DNA of 64,000 nucleotides from Prochlorococcus sp. HOT208_60m_808G21 (GTDB taxonomy: Bacteria; Cyanobacteriota; Cyanobacteriia; PCC-6307; Cyanobiaceae): NCBI GenBank assembly GCA_002026015.1, contig MWOY01000017.1, forward strand, positions 1 through 64,000. Reading direction: 5' to 3'. Of this stretch, positions 10,966 through 22,567 are shown in pieces. The notes under the pieces are model-generated. The model worked only from the letters and a program-made list of their open reading frames with translations. It was not told where the DNA came from and did not search any database. A program made the position numbers and the translations under genes. Each line of letters opens with the position of its first letter. Position 1 is the stretch's first letter.

Positions 10966-11859
10966 TTAGCTTAAAAAAGACTCTATTTTAATTATTGCAT
11001 CTTTTAGCAGGTTTTTGTTATTAAGCCAAAGAGGATTATTTTTATTACGAAACCAAGTTTTTTGTCTTTTGGCAAATTGGATTGTTTTTGATGCAGTTAA
11101 CTCAATCGCTTTATCAATTGTTGAACGGTTATTTAAAACATCCCTAGCTTCTCGATAACCAATGGTTTCTAATATTGGCAACTCATATCCGTATTTAGAG
11201 ATAAGGTGGTTGGTCTCCTCAACAATTCCAGATAAAAACATATTTTTTGTTCTTTGAAAAATTCTTTCTTTTAAATTATCTCTATCTAATCCAAGCTCTA
11301 GGATTTTCCAGTTAGGTGGTTTTTGAACTTTCAGAGTTGACAAAGGTTTACCAGTTACGTAGAAGACCTCTAAAGCTCTTATTGTTCTAATGTGGTCAGC
11401 AAAATTGATTTTTTTTGTTGATAATGGATCACAATTTTTTAATAGGTCCCAACATTTTTCCTGACCAAGTTCTTCTAATTGTCTTCTGAAATTTTTTTGA
11501 GGAGGGACATCTGGTACAAAAAACCCTTTTGTTATTGAGTTCATATACAACCCACTTCCTCCAACAAGAAAAGGTAAATTATCTTTTTTAATTTCTCCTT
11601 CAATAGATTTTTGAGCAATTTCTTGAAATTGTTTTACATTAATTGGATTGATTGGTTCCTCAATATCTATTAAAAAATGCTTTACTTTTTTTTGTTGGAT
11701 TTTAGATGGCTTGGCTGTTCCAATATCCATTGACTTATAAATTTGCCTTGAATCGATATTATGTATATTAGTTTTAAAATATTTTGCAATTTCAATAGCT
11801 AATTCTGTTTTGCCACTTGCAGTAGGCCCAATTAAAATGATTACATGAGGTAGGGACAT
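10966..11859 (-). CDS. miaA: tRNA dimethylallyltransferase MiaA
   Basis: Adds the dimethylallyl group to N6 of A37 in tRNAs that read codons beginning with U. The P-loop GPTASGKT is at 11-18, followed by [16 protein letters not shown], the family's tRNA and A37 recognition loop. GGSGLY and the C-terminal [10 protein letters not shown] motif are also present. The 297-residue length is normal. It shares the strand with infC, and the two may be cotranscribed translation genes. Confidence 0.96.
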   Translation of the reverse strand: MSLPHVIILIGPTASGKTELAIEIAKYFKTNIHNIDSRQIYKSMDIGTAKPSKIQQKKVKHFLIDIEEPINPINVKQFQEIAQKSIEGEIKKDNLPFLVGGSGLYMNSITKGFFVPDVPPQKNFRRQLEELGQEKCWDLLKNCDPLSTKKINFADHIRTIRALEVFYVTGKPLSTLKVQKPPNWKILELGLDRDNLKERIFQRTKNMFLSGIVEETNHLISKYGYELPILETIGYREARDVLNNRSTIDKAIELTASKTIQFAKRQKTWFRNKNNPLWLNNKNLLKDAIIKIESFLS

Positions 11860-12009
11860 ATGAATTTCTGAAGAAAAAATTATTAGCTATATAATTAAAG
11901 TAATTAAATTTTTCATTGACTTCGAGCCTTTATCTTATTGCGGTGTTAAGTTTAATGAAAGACCTTTTAAAAATAACATTTTAAAAGTCTAATATTTTTT
12001 TTATATTAA

Positions 12010-14303
<2,294 letters not shown>

Positions 14304-14306
14304 ATT

Positions 14307-14675
14307 TTGGATTTTAGTTCAATGAGTATAATTTTACTCGGTAGTACTTTTGGATTAATACTAAGAATATTCATACAAAATAATTTAAAAAAAAGTATAG
14401 CTTTTGATATTCAAAATACTTCAATAGTAAATTTTTTATCATCTTTTTTATTAGGAATTTTAGTTGCTTTAAATTTTATTAATAACGAGATATTAGTGTT
14501 ATTTTATAGTGGTTTTTTAGGATGTTTTAGTACATTTTCTGCCTTTATATATCAACTATTTGAGTTATTGAAAAAGAGAAAATTTCTAAGATTATTCTCC
14601 CACTATACTGTAGTGGTAATTTTTTCATTCCTGTTCTTTTATTTAGGATATTTTCTTATTCATTTTTTAAAATGA
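14307..14675 (+). CDS. crcB: CrcB-like fluoride channel subunit 1
   Basis: A small four-helix membrane protein of the Fluc/CrcB family, which exports fluoride as an inverted dimer. Seen: Arg20 in the first helix (GLILRIFI), the pore asparagine Asn42 in IVNFLSSFLLG, and the Phe-box GFLGCFSTFSAF (69-80). Numbering is from a TTG start at 14307; an in-frame ATG at 14322 would shorten it by five residues and is equally likely. It overlaps the next crcB-like gene by 4 bases, so the two are probably made together as a heterodimer. The sequence is very divergent, and helix 4 is poorly conserved. Confidence 0.85.
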   Translation: MDFSSMSIILLGSTFGLILRIFIQNNLKKSIAFDIQNTSIVNFLSSFLLGILVALNFINNEILVLFYSGFLGCFSTFSAFIYQLFELLKKRKFLRLFSHYTVVVIFSFLFFYLGYFLIHFLK

Positions 14676-15001
14676 AAATAAATAATTTTATTTATATTCT
14701 ATTAGCTGCTTACCTAGCTACTTTTTTAAGATTAACTATAAATAATAATTTTTTTATTTCAATAATCGGATCATTTCTAGTGGGTTTTTTTATCAGTAGA
14801 AGATTGAGTTATTCAACTGAAAAAATTTTATTGAGTGGGTTTTTTTCTTGCTTTACATCCTTTAGCGGATTTATATATTTTTTGTACACAATTTTAAATC
14901 AAGGGGATTGGATAAAATTTATAATTTTTTTTAATTTAATCATTATCGTAAACTTGTTTACAATGTTTTTTGGGTTCTGGATAAGTAGAAAAATTACTTA
15001 G
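14672..15001 (+). CDS. crcB: CrcB-like fluoride channel subunit 2
   Basis: A 109-residue partner of the preceding gene, starting at an ATG within an ATGA overlap. It keeps Arg20 (ATFLRLTI), the glycine-rich turn IIGSFLVGFF (31-40) and a Phe-box-like GFFSCFTSFSGF (56-67). The asparagine that the family places before this turn is replaced by Ser30. Four hydrophobic segments are predicted by eye. Known: Fluc channels occur as homodimers or as heterodimers of paired genes. Asymmetric loss of the Asn suggests a specialised heterodimer, but this is inference. Confidence 0.85.
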   Translation: MKINNFIYILLAAYLATFLRLTINNNFFISIIGSFLVGFFISRRLSYSTEKILLSGFFSCFTSFSGFIYFLYTILNQGDWIKFIIFFNLIIIVNLFTMFFGFWISRKIT

Positions 15002-15007
15002 ATTTCA

Positions 15008-15013
15008 TATAAT
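15008..15013 (+). promoter_or_regulatory. Likely -10 box for mgtE
   Basis: A perfect TATAAT sits 7 bases after the stop of the second crcB gene and 31 bases before the mgtE ATG. It suggests that mgtE has its own promoter and is not only read through from gyrB-crcB. No -35 box is clear. Confidence 0.4.
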
Positions 15014-15044
15014 GGTGTTGTTACTTTGAAAAGGGATAATATTT

Positions 15045-16451
15045 ATGAATGAAAATAATCTTGAAACAGTTACATCGTTATCTTCAGATTTAAGTACAAG
15101 AGAAAATATTACTAATCAACTTGAGGAATTGCTCATCGCGGGAAATTATGATGAGGCAAAGTTACTTTTAGAGCCTTCTCAACCTGTTGATATTGCAGAT
15201 GCTATTGGAAGTCTTCCACTAATATTGCAGGCACTAGCATTTCGATTATTAAAGAAAAATGAAGCAATTGAGGTTTATGAATATTTAGATCCAGTAGTTC
15301 AGCAAACTTTATTAGAAAGACTTCGTTCAGGAGAAGTTTTAGAAATCGTTGAAAAAATGTCCCCTGATGACAGGGTTCAACTCTTTGATGAATTACCTGC
15401 AAAAGTTGTTCGAAAATTTTTATCTGCTCTTAGTCCTGGTGAAAGGAAAGTAACAGCTGAATTGCTTGGATATGAGCCTGAAACTGCCGGAAGATTAATG
15501 ACAACTGAATTTATAGATCTTAAAGAGATGCAAACAGCAGCGGAAGCTCTTTCTTTAGTTAGAAAAAGAGCTCCATTTACTGAAACTATCTATAGCTTAT
15601 ACGTTACAGATAAAGAAAGACATTTGACTGGTATTCTCTCTTTAAGAGACCTTGTAACTGCAGATCCATCTAAGCCAATTGGAGACGTAATGACACGAGA
15701 TGTAGTTAATATCGCGACTAATACGAATCAAGAAGAGGTTGCTAGAGCAATACAAAGATATGATTTTTTAGCTCTTCCAGTCGTTGATAAGGAAAAAAGA
15801 CTTGTTGGGATAGTAACCGTAGATGATTTAATTGATGTTATAGAACAAGAAGCAACAAGAGATATTTATGCGGCGGGAGCAGTACAGCCTGGCGATGAAG
15901 ATGATTATTTTCAAAGTAGTTTGTTTACGATTGCTCGAAGAAGAATTCTTTGGTTATTAATTTTGGTCTTAGCAAATGGTTTAACCACAAAAGTTATAGC
16001 TATGAATGATCAAATATTAAAAGAAATAGTCTTATTAGCTGCATTTATTCCTTTACTTATAGGTACTGGGGGGAATGTTGGTGCTCAAAGTTCAACGGTT
16101 GTCATTCGAGGTTTAAGTACTCAAAAACTGAAGTCTCTTGGTGCAATTAAGGCAGTATTTAAGGAGGCAATAACAGGCGCTCTTCTAGGTGTTTTGATGA
16201 TGCTTGTAGTTTTCCCCTTCGCTTGGTGGCAAGGACAAGGTCCTTTAATCGCCTCTGCGGTGGGAATAAGTTTGATATCCATAACAACTTTAGCTGCTAC
16301 AACAGGCGCTATCCTCCCTTTGTTGTTTGCCAGAATGAAATTGGATCCAGCCTTAATGTCCTCTCCTTTCATTACAACCGTAACTGATATTGCAGGTGTG
16401 TTTATTTATCTCAATACAGCAAAATGGCTATTAAGCTCTTCTTTGGCCTAG
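15045..16451 (+). CDS. mgtE: Magnesium transporter MgtE
   Basis: A plasma membrane Mg2+ channel gated by cytosolic Mg2+. The 468 residues show the family order: an N-terminal superhelical domain with the repeated LPxxLQA/LxxL pattern (about 20-140), a CBS pair (about 145-270, including VMTRDVVNIATNTNQEEV and ALPVVDKEKRLVGIVTVDDLIDVI), then five membrane helices. The pore signature GTGGNVGAQSSTVVIRGL lies in the transmembrane region. The length is normal for the family. Confidence 0.97.
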   Translation: MNENNLETVTSLSSDLSTRENITNQLEELLIAGNYDEAKLLLEPSQPVDIADAIGSLPLILQALAFRLLKKNEAIEVYEYLDPVVQQTLLERLRSGEVLEIVEKMSPDDRVQLFDELPAKVVRKFLSALSPGERKVTAELLGYEPETAGRLMTTEFIDLKEMQTAAEALSLVRKRAPFTETIYSLYVTDKERHLTGILSLRDLVTADPSKPIGDVMTRDVVNIATNTNQEEVARAIQRYDFLALPVVDKEKRLVGIVTVDDLIDVIEQEATRDIYAAGAVQPGDEDDYFQSSLFTIARRRILWLLILVLANGLTTKVIAMNDQILKEIVLLAAFIPLLIGTGGNVGAQSSTVVIRGLSTQKLKSLGAIKAVFKEAITGALLGVLMMLVVFPFAWWQGQGPLIASAVGISLISITTLAATTGAILPLLFARMKLDPALMSSPFITTVTDIAGVFIYLNTAKWLLSSSLA

Positions 16452-16551
16452 TTTTAGTAGGTATTTATTCTCATTTTTGTTAAATTGTGGATTTTTTTGT
16501 TTAACTTTACATTTCTTAATGGTATTGTTTACAAAACATCATTTAACCTTC

Positions 16552-17553
16552 ATGTCTTCTGAAACAATAAGTGAAAATAGACTAGCGTCAATCGCAAGTA
16601 TAAAAGCGAGCAATGATGTAGATCTTGTACGATCATACTTGAGGGATATAGGAAGAGTTCCATTACTATCGCATGAACAAGAAATTACTCTAGGTCGCCA
16701 AGTCCAAGAGTATATGGAAGTTGAAAGAGCAGAATTAGAAATTATTGAATTAACAGGGGATAAGCCTGATATTGATGAATTATCCATCAAATTAAACTTA
16801 TCTAATTCCATAATTAAAAAAAGAATTAGAGCTGGACAGAGAGCTAAAGAAAGGATGGTTGCAGCAAATTTAAGATTGGTAGTAAGCGTCGCAAAAAAAT
16901 ATACAAAAAGAAATATGGAACTTTTAGATTTAATTCAGGAGGGAACTATCGGTCTAGTCAGAGGAGTTGAGAAATTTGATCCAGCAAGAGGATATAAGTT
17001 TTCAACATATGCATACTGGTGGATTAGACAAGGTATTACAAGAGCAATAGCTGAAAAAAGTCGGGCGATTCGGTTACCAATTCACATAACTGAAATGTTG
17101 AATAAGTTAAAAAAAGGTCAAAGAGAGCTGAGTCAAGAAATGTCTAGAACTCCAACTGTTACTGAACTTGCTAAATACGTAGAGCTTCCTGAAGATGATG
17201 TTAAAGATCTGATGTGCAAAGCTGGACAGCCAGTTAGTCTTGAAACCAAAGTCGGCGATGGCGAAGATACTGTTTTATTAGATTTACTAGCAGGTGGCGA
17301 GGATTTGCCAGATGAACAAATAGAAATGGATTGTATGAGAGGTGATCTGCATTCCCTTTTACATCAATTACCTGATCTTCAATGTAGAGTTCTAAGGATG
17401 AGATATGGAATGGATGGTGATGAGCCAATGTCTCTTACAGGTATTGGAAGGGTACTAGGAATAAGTAGAGATCGAGTAAGAAATCTAGAACGAGATGGAT
17501 TAAGAGGCTTGAGAAGACTTAGTGATAATGTAGAAGCTTATTTTGTTTCTTGA
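16552..17553 (+). CDS. Group 2 sigma-70 family factor
   Basis: An RNA polymerase sigma factor of the non-essential group 2 type typical of cyanobacteria. Region 1.2 starts near residue 24 (DLVRSYLRDIGRVPLLS), region 2 contains DLIQEGTIGL (126-135) and the WWIRQGITRA -10 recognition helix (about 156-165), region 3 follows, and region 4.2 ends with GISRDRVRNLERDGLRGLRRL. I chose the ATG at 16552 (MSSET). An open frame continues 25 codons upstream, but that extension is hydrophobic and unlike a sigma factor. The last 16 bases overlap a convergent hydrolase gene. Which of the several group 2 factors this is cannot be told. Confidence 0.95.
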   Translation: MSSETISENRLASIASIKASNDVDLVRSYLRDIGRVPLLSHEQEITLGRQVQEYMEVERAELEIIELTGDKPDIDELSIKLNLSNSIIKKRIRAGQRAKERMVAANLRLVVSVAKKYTKRNMELLDLIQEGTIGLVRGVEKFDPARGYKFSTYAYWWIRQGITRAIAEKSRAIRLPIHITEMLNKLKKGQRELSQEMSRTPTVTELAKYVELPEDDVKDLMCKAGQPVSLETKVGDGEDTVLLDLLAGGEDLPDEQIEMDCMRGDLHSLLHQLPDLQCRVLRMRYGMDGDEPMSLTGIGRVLGISRDRVRNLERDGLRGLRRLSDNVEAYFVS

Positions 17554-18452
17554 ATAAATTCATTCATTAACTTATTTGTTTGTTCCGGTTCTTCATCATG
17601 AGGACAATGCCCAGCTCCATTAATAATATCTAATCTTTTAATATTTCTGAATTTTTTCTTCCACTCTCTTGCTTCATTTAAAGATTCCCATGGATCTTTT
17701 TCTCCCCAAATCAACTGGATTGGAACATCAACCTTATCGAAAAGGTCAGTAGCGAGATAGTCATCAAATAAGTTAATAAAACCACGAAATGCTTCTTTAG
17801 AATTTTTCCTTCGAGAGGGTTGATAAAGTATTTCAATCAATTCTTTATCGATATTTTTTCCTGTAGGATAAGCTTTTTCAAGTATTTTCTTAATAACTTT
17901 TGGATTAGCAGCTCTTGTAAAAAGTGTATTGCTAATTACTCTTTGTCTGACTATCGTTTTAAGGACGGGTCTCAGTAGATTCATTAAGATATCTCTTTTT
18001 TTTAAACGTTTATCATCCATAGTTCTTTGCGCACAATCAATCAAAATAACACCTTTGCAATTATCTTTGAGGATTTCAGCAGCTTTCAATGCGATAACAC
18101 CCCCAATTGAATTTCCTACCAAGTAGACAGGAGATTTGATTACCTCTGCACAAAAAGTTGATATTTGATTACCCCATAAGTCAAATGAATATTTTATTGA
18201 GTTTTCTTTGTCAGGTTCGTAATTTAATAAAGCACCAGGCTGACTACTTTCTCCAAATCCTAATAAGTCAATTGCGTAGCAGTTAGAAAATTGACCAAGA
18301 AAATCTTGATTATGTCTCCAGTGGTTTTTTGATGCCCCAAATCCATGTACTAATAAAATTTTAATATTTTTTTCAGAGGCAGATTCTTTGGATAAAGACC
18401 AAGAAATTTCCCAATTTTTCCACTTCCAAGTTTCAGATTTATTTAAAGACAC
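17538..18452 (-). CDS. Alpha/beta hydrolase
   Basis: A 304-residue protein with an alpha/beta-hydrolase core. The oxyanion region is HGFGASKNHWRHN, the nucleophile Ser lies in VGNSIGG, the acid is the Asp in WGEKDPW, and the base is the His in GAGHCPHDE. A helical cap separates the nucleophile and acid. The substrate is unknown; cyanobacterial relatives are sometimes annotated as haloalkane dehalogenase- or chlorophyllase-like, which I would not assume. A close relative is encoded at 46409-47308. It overlaps the sigma factor end tail to tail. Confidence 0.9.
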   Translation of the reverse strand: MSLNKSETWKWKNWEISWSLSKESASEKNIKILLVHGFGASKNHWRHNQDFLGQFSNCYAIDLLGFGESSQPGALLNYEPDKENSIKYSFDLWGNQISTFCAEVIKSPVYLVGNSIGGVIALKAAEILKDNCKGVILIDCAQRTMDDKRLKKRDILMNLLRPVLKTIVRQRVISNTLFTRAANPKVIKKILEKAYPTGKNIDKELIEILYQPSRRKNSKEAFRGFINLFDDYLATDLFDKVDVPIQLIWGEKDPWESLNEAREWKKKFRNIKRLDIINGAGHCPHDEEPEQTNKLMNEFIQETK

Positions 18453-18541
18453 TATGAATAAGCTTTTAATTAAACTTTAATTCAAAAAAAAATTATTCGT
18501 TTTTAATAAATTATTCTTAGTTAAGAAAAAGCGTTAATTTT

Positions 18542-19540
18542 ATGAAAAGGAAAAAGGTTATATGTATTGGAGAGGCTTTAATAGACAGAATCAGAAATAA
18601 GTCAAATAAAGGATTTAAAGATTATTTTGGTGGTGCGCCGGCTAATGTTGCTTGTGCATTAAGAAAATTAAAAATAGATTCAATATTTATGGGAAGTTTG
18701 GGTAATGATGATTATGGAAAAAAATTTATTTCGCAATTTGATCAATTGGGAGTTAATTTAGATTTCTTGCAATTAAATAATGATTCGTCTACTCGTGTGG
18801 TTAATGTAGATAGAGATCAATTTGGAGATCGTTTTTTTTCAGGCTTTGAGGAAAGTTCTCATGCTTGCTATGCAGACGAAGTTCTTAGCAAGAAATTAAT
18901 AGAAAAAGAAATTTTAAATTTGGAGAAATCTTTATTAGAAATAAAATATTTGGTAACAGGTACGAATTTATTATCATCTCCAATATCAGCAGAGACTATT
19001 TTTTTTCTTATTGAAAAGGCTACTAAATTTGAAGTCAAAATAGTTATTGATTTGAATTGGAGAGAGGTCTTTTGGGATCACTCAAGTTTTTCATCAGAAA
19101 TTAGTAAAGCCGAGAGAGTTAATTTAATCAAGAAATTTTTAAATCATGCGAATGTTTTAAAACTTGCTAAAGAAGAAGCAACTTTGTTTTTTGAGGATGA
19201 AAATCCCTTGTTAATATCTCAACAGTTATCTAATAGACCAGATGTAATAATAACTGATGGAAAAAATCCCGTTGAATGGTATATCAATAGATTGCAGGGA
19301 ATTACTGAAACTCTTAATTCACAGAAAATTGTTGATACAACTGGCGCAGGCGATGCTTTTATAGCAGGCTTAATTTCAAAATTAATTTCTTCTGGCTATC
19401 CTTCAAATGAACAAGAGATAGAAGATTGCATTAAGTTCGCAGGTGTTTGTGGATTATTAACTTGTCTTGGTGAAGGAGCCATCGAGCAACAGCCATATTA
19501 TGAAAAGGTTAATAAATTTTTGGGATCTCTTATTTCGTAG
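18542..19540 (+). CDS. PfkB-family sugar kinase, fructokinase-like
   Basis: A ribokinase-fold carbohydrate kinase of 332 residues. The N-terminal sugar-binding motif is seen in DYFGGAPANVACALRKL with GSLGNDDYG, and the C-terminal ATP/anion-hole signature is DTTGAGDAFIAG, which holds the catalytic Asp. Relatives are usually called fructokinases, but substrate choice in this family is hard to predict. The 3' end overlaps the convergent tsaE by 43 bases. Confidence 0.9.
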   Translation: MKRKKVICIGEALIDRIRNKSNKGFKDYFGGAPANVACALRKLKIDSIFMGSLGNDDYGKKFISQFDQLGVNLDFLQLNNDSSTRVVNVDRDQFGDRFFSGFEESSHACYADEVLSKKLIEKEILNLEKSLLEIKYLVTGTNLLSSPISAETIFFLIEKATKFEVKIVIDLNWREVFWDHSSFSSEISKAERVNLIKKFLNHANVLKLAKEEATLFFEDENPLLISQQLSNRPDVIITDGKNPVEWYINRLQGITETLNSQKIVDTTGAGDAFIAGLISKLISSGYPSNEQEIEDCIKFAGVCGLLTCLGEGAIEQQPYYEKVNKFLGSLIS

Positions 19541-19947
19541 TTTCTTCCATAATCTTTTGCGTAACTAATTTCTATTTTCCAGAAATTATCAATAACTGGT
19601 TCTATTAATTCTGGCCATTCAATAACTAAAATGGCTTGTCTTTGTATTGCCTCTTCTTCTTCTGAAAAAAAAACTTCCTTTGCTGAAGCAACATTTCCTA
19701 ATCTGTATAAATCAAGGTGAATTAGTGGAATTTTTCCGGAGTTGTAGTGATGCGATAAAGCAAATGTAGGGCTTGTAATGTCCTCAGAGATTGATAAGCC
19801 TTTAGCAATCCCTTGTACGAATGAAGTTTTCCCAGCCCCAATTGGACCTTGTAATAAAACAATTGATTGGGGATTTAATTTGTGTGAGAGTTTTTTCCCT
19901 AAATTTAAAGTTTCTTTTAAATTCTCAACAAACACAAAATTACACAA
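19498..19947 (-). CDS. tsaE: tRNA threonylcarbamoyladenosine biosynthesis ATPase TsaE
   Basis: A P-loop ATPase that assists TsaB/TsaD in making t6A at position 37 of tRNAs reading ANN codons. Walker A is GPIGAGKTS at 34-42, and the family motifs SPTF, IHLDLYRL and VIEWPE follow. The 149-residue length is normal. The end of the gene lies inside the 3' end of the sugar kinase gene on the other strand. It is divergent from ahcY. Confidence 0.93.
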   Translation of the reverse strand: MCNFVFVENLKETLNLGKKLSHKLNPQSIVLLQGPIGAGKTSFVQGIAKGLSISEDITSPTFALSHHYNSGKIPLIHLDLYRLGNVASAKEVFFSEEEEAIQRQAILVIEWPELIEPVIDNFWKIEISYAKDYGRNYEIRDPKNLLTFS

Positions 19948-19986
19948 AAATCATTTATAGTTTAATAGAAAATATATTTACTAGAT

Positions 19987-21405
19987 ATGGTTATCGCAAA
20001 TTCAGTTAAAACCTCTACACCAAATTATGTAATTGCTGATATCTCCTTATCAGATTATGGCCGCAAAGAAATTAAAATTGCTGAAACGGAAATGCCTGGA
20101 TTAATGGCACTTAGAGATAAATATCAATCAGAAAAGCCACTCAAAGGTGCAAAAATAGCCGGAAGTTTGCATATGACTATTCAGACTGCAGTCTTAATAG
20201 AAACTCTTGTTGATCTTGGGGCAGAAGTGAAATGGGCTTCATGCAATATTTTTTCAACTCAAGATCATGCGGCGGCGGCCATAGCAGACCAAGCAATTCC
20301 TGTATACGCAAAAAAAGGTGAGACACTCGATGAATATTGGCAATATACCCACTACATTCTTGATTGGGGTTCAGACTCTCCAAATATGATTCTTGATGAT
20401 GGTGGTGATGCAACTGGTTTATTGATACTCGGCAGTAAAGCGGAAAAAGATTTGTCTGTTTTAGATAATCCCGGTAATGAAGAAGAGATTGCTTTATTCA
20501 ATTCTATTAAGTCTAAATTAGAAAACGATAGTGACTTCTACTCTAGAATTAAAAGTAATATCATTGGTGTTACTGAAGAAACAACAACTGGAGTCGCAAG
20601 ACTTTATCAACTGCAAAAGCAAAATGCTTTACCTTTCCCTGCTATCAACGTTAATGATTCAGTAACTAAGAGCAAATTTGATAATTTATATGGCTGTCGC
20701 GAATCTTTAGTTGATAGTATAAAGCGCGCAACTGATGTGATGATTGCTGGCAAGGTTGCTTTGGTAATGGGTTTTGGAGATGTAGGTAAAGGTTCAGCCC
20801 AGTCTCTTAGAGGACTTGGTGCAATAGTAAAAGTTGCTGAAGTTGATCCAATTTGTGCTCTTCAAGCGGCAATGGAAGGTTTTAGCGTTGTTACGTTAGA
20901 CGATGTTGTGGAAGATATAGATATCTTTGTTACAGCAACTGGAAACTATCAAGTAATTACAAACGAAAATCTCGTCAAGATGAAAGATGAGGCCATAGTT
21001 TGCAATATTGGTCATTTCGATAATGAAATTGATGTGGCTTCATTGAAAGATTATCCATGGGAAAATATTAAGCCACAGGTTGATCACATAACTTTACCAA
21101 GTGGCAATAAAATAATTCTTTTAGCCGAAGGTAGATTAGTTAACTTAGGCTGTGCCACTGGACATCCAAGTTTTGTGATGAGTAATTCTTTTACTAACCA
21201 AGTATTAGCTCAAATCGAACTTTTCAATAAGTCAGAAAAATATGCTAAGGAGGTTTATGTTTTACCAAAGCATTTAGATGAAATGGTAGCTAGATTACAT
21301 CTCGATAAAATTGGTGCAAAATTAACAAAATTAACTAAGGAACAGGCAGATTATATTAATGTCTCTGTTGAAGGACCTTACAAACCAGAGCTTTATAGAT
21401 ACTAA
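19987..21405 (+). CDS. ahcY: Adenosylhomocysteinase
   Basis: Splits S-adenosylhomocysteine to adenosine and homocysteine, relieving product inhibition of methyltransferases. Conserved features: STQDHAAAA (90-98), the [11 protein letters not shown] substrate-binding stretch (196-206), and the NAD-binding GFGDVGKG (262-269). The C-terminal [12 protein letters not shown] and PYKPELYRY end are typical. The 472 residues include an insertion of about 40 residues in the catalytic domain (about 145-190), normal for bacterial and plant enzymes. Confidence 0.97.
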   Translation: MVIANSVKTSTPNYVIADISLSDYGRKEIKIAETEMPGLMALRDKYQSEKPLKGAKIAGSLHMTIQTAVLIETLVDLGAEVKWASCNIFSTQDHAAAAIADQAIPVYAKKGETLDEYWQYTHYILDWGSDSPNMILDDGGDATGLLILGSKAEKDLSVLDNPGNEEEIALFNSIKSKLENDSDFYSRIKSNIIGVTEETTTGVARLYQLQKQNALPFPAINVNDSVTKSKFDNLYGCRESLVDSIKRATDVMIAGKVALVMGFGDVGKGSAQSLRGLGAIVKVAEVDPICALQAAMEGFSVVTLDDVVEDIDIFVTATGNYQVITNENLVKMKDEAIVCNIGHFDNEIDVASLKDYPWENIKPQVDHITLPSGNKIILLAEGRLVNLGCATGHPSFVMSNSFTNQVLAQIELFNKSEKYAKEVYVLPKHLDEMVARLHLDKIGAKLTKLTKEQADYINVSVEGPYKPELYRY

Positions 21406-21407
21406 GT

Positions 21408-22067
21408 TTGAGTTTAATTTTTGTAAATTTTCTTACTTCTATTCCAGACTATATTAGTTTGGCTGTTGAAAAGAATTCAACAATTGCATACCTCACTATT
21501 TGTTTGGCTATGTTTTTGGAAAACATAATACCTCCAATTCCTTCGGAAATAATAATGCCATTAGGGGGTTTTTTTGTTTATCAACAAAAATTAAATTTCT
21601 ATATTTTAGTTTTTTGGGGATTACTTGGAACTATTTTAGGATCATTGCCTTGGTACTATTTAGGTAGATTAGTAAATGAGAAAAGACTTTCAAATTTTCT
21701 AGATAAAAAGGGGAAATATCTGGGTATTTCTCCTAGTGATTTAAGTAAAAGTAAAAGGTGGTTTGATAAATACGGTGTTTCTTTAGTTTTTTGGGGCAGA
21801 TTAGTACCAGGTATAAGAACTTTAATCTCTGTTCCTGCTGGCATGGAACTTATGCCATTAAGAAAATTTTTGCTTTGGACGACATTTGGGAGCCTGATAT
21901 GGGTAGCACTTCTAACTTATTCAGGTTATTTATTTGGTGAAAATTATCTAATCATTCAAACTTATTTAGATCAAATCAAATATGTTCTAAAGCCAATTTT
22001 AATTTTAATTTTCTTGTATTTTTTTGTAAGAATACTTATTAGATTTGTTAAAAAAAATAGAGCTTAA
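21408..22067 (+). CDS. DedA-family membrane protein
   Basis: An integral membrane protein of the DedA/SNARE-associated superfamily, proposed to act as lipid flippases or in membrane homeostasis. The family motifs are present: ENIIPPIPSEIIMPLGGFF near residue 37 and WGRLVPGIRTLISVPAG near 128, with flanking hydrophobic helices. The start is TTG at 21408, only 2 bases after the ahcY stop. No ATG occurs before residue 35, which would remove the first helix. Its stop shares the bases TTAA with the stop of ssb on the other strand. Confidence 0.88.
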   Translation: MSLIFVNFLTSIPDYISLAVEKNSTIAYLTICLAMFLENIIPPIPSEIIMPLGGFFVYQQKLNFYILVFWGLLGTILGSLPWYYLGRLVNEKRLSNFLDKKGKYLGISPSDLSKSKRWFDKYGVSLVFWGRLVPGIRTLISVPAGMELMPLRKFLLWTTFGSLIWVALLTYSGYLFGENYLIIQTYLDQIKYVLKPILILIFLYFFVRILIRFVKKNRA

Positions 22068-22435
22068 AAAGGAATTTCACTTGAATTATTGCTGTTGGAA
22101 TATTGGTTATTATCAGAATCCTTTTTTGAGCCTAGTAAGTTTAATCTATCTACCCTAACAACTGGTTTAAATCTATCTTCTCCAGAATTTTTATCTTTCC
22201 AGCTATCAATTTTAAAGCTTCCTGTAATTCCGATTAATGATCCTTTTTTCACATAATCTGCGGCTATTTGTGCTTGCTTGCCCCATATTTCTAAATTAAA
22301 CCAATCTGGCTCTTCATCTCTGCTTCTTCTGTTAACTGCAATTGTGAAATTCGCTACTATACTTCCTGATTCAAAATATCTTACATCTGGTTCTCTTCCT
22401 GCTCTGCCAACAAGGTTAATAGTGTTAATTTCCAT
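22064..22435 (-). CDS. ssb: Single-stranded DNA-binding protein
   Basis: An OB-fold protein that coats single-stranded DNA. The N-terminus INTINLVGRAGREPDVR, VANFTIAVNRR, DWFNLEIWGKQAQIA and the GSFKIDSWKDKNSGE loop are all family hallmarks. At 123 residues it is short: the linker after the OB fold is only about 20 residues and Ser/Asn-rich. The tail is SSEIPF in place of the common DDDIPF, so the acidic tip is weakened but the final I-P-F is kept. It is divergent from mreB. Confidence 0.94.
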   Translation of the reverse strand: MEINTINLVGRAGREPDVRYFESGSIVANFTIAVNRRSRDEEPDWFNLEIWGKQAQIAADYVKKGSLIGITGSFKIDSWKDKNSGEDRFKPVVRVDRLNLLGSKKDSDNNQYSNSNNSSEIPF

Positions 22436-22567
22436 AATTTTTTTTTTTTATAATACTCATATTTTCAGTTTCTGCTCAAAGTTTTACGTGCTATTCATAA
22501 CTAAACGTCAGAATTCCGAGAGCTTATCAAAAAATAGATATATTATTTATAAAAAGAAATTCTTATT

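Noticed and set aside
16477-16551. N-terminal extension of the sigma factor frame
   Set aside because: The 25 added residues are hydrophobic and Cys/Phe-rich, unlike sigma factor N-termini; the ATG at 16552 gives MSSET and a normal region 1.2.
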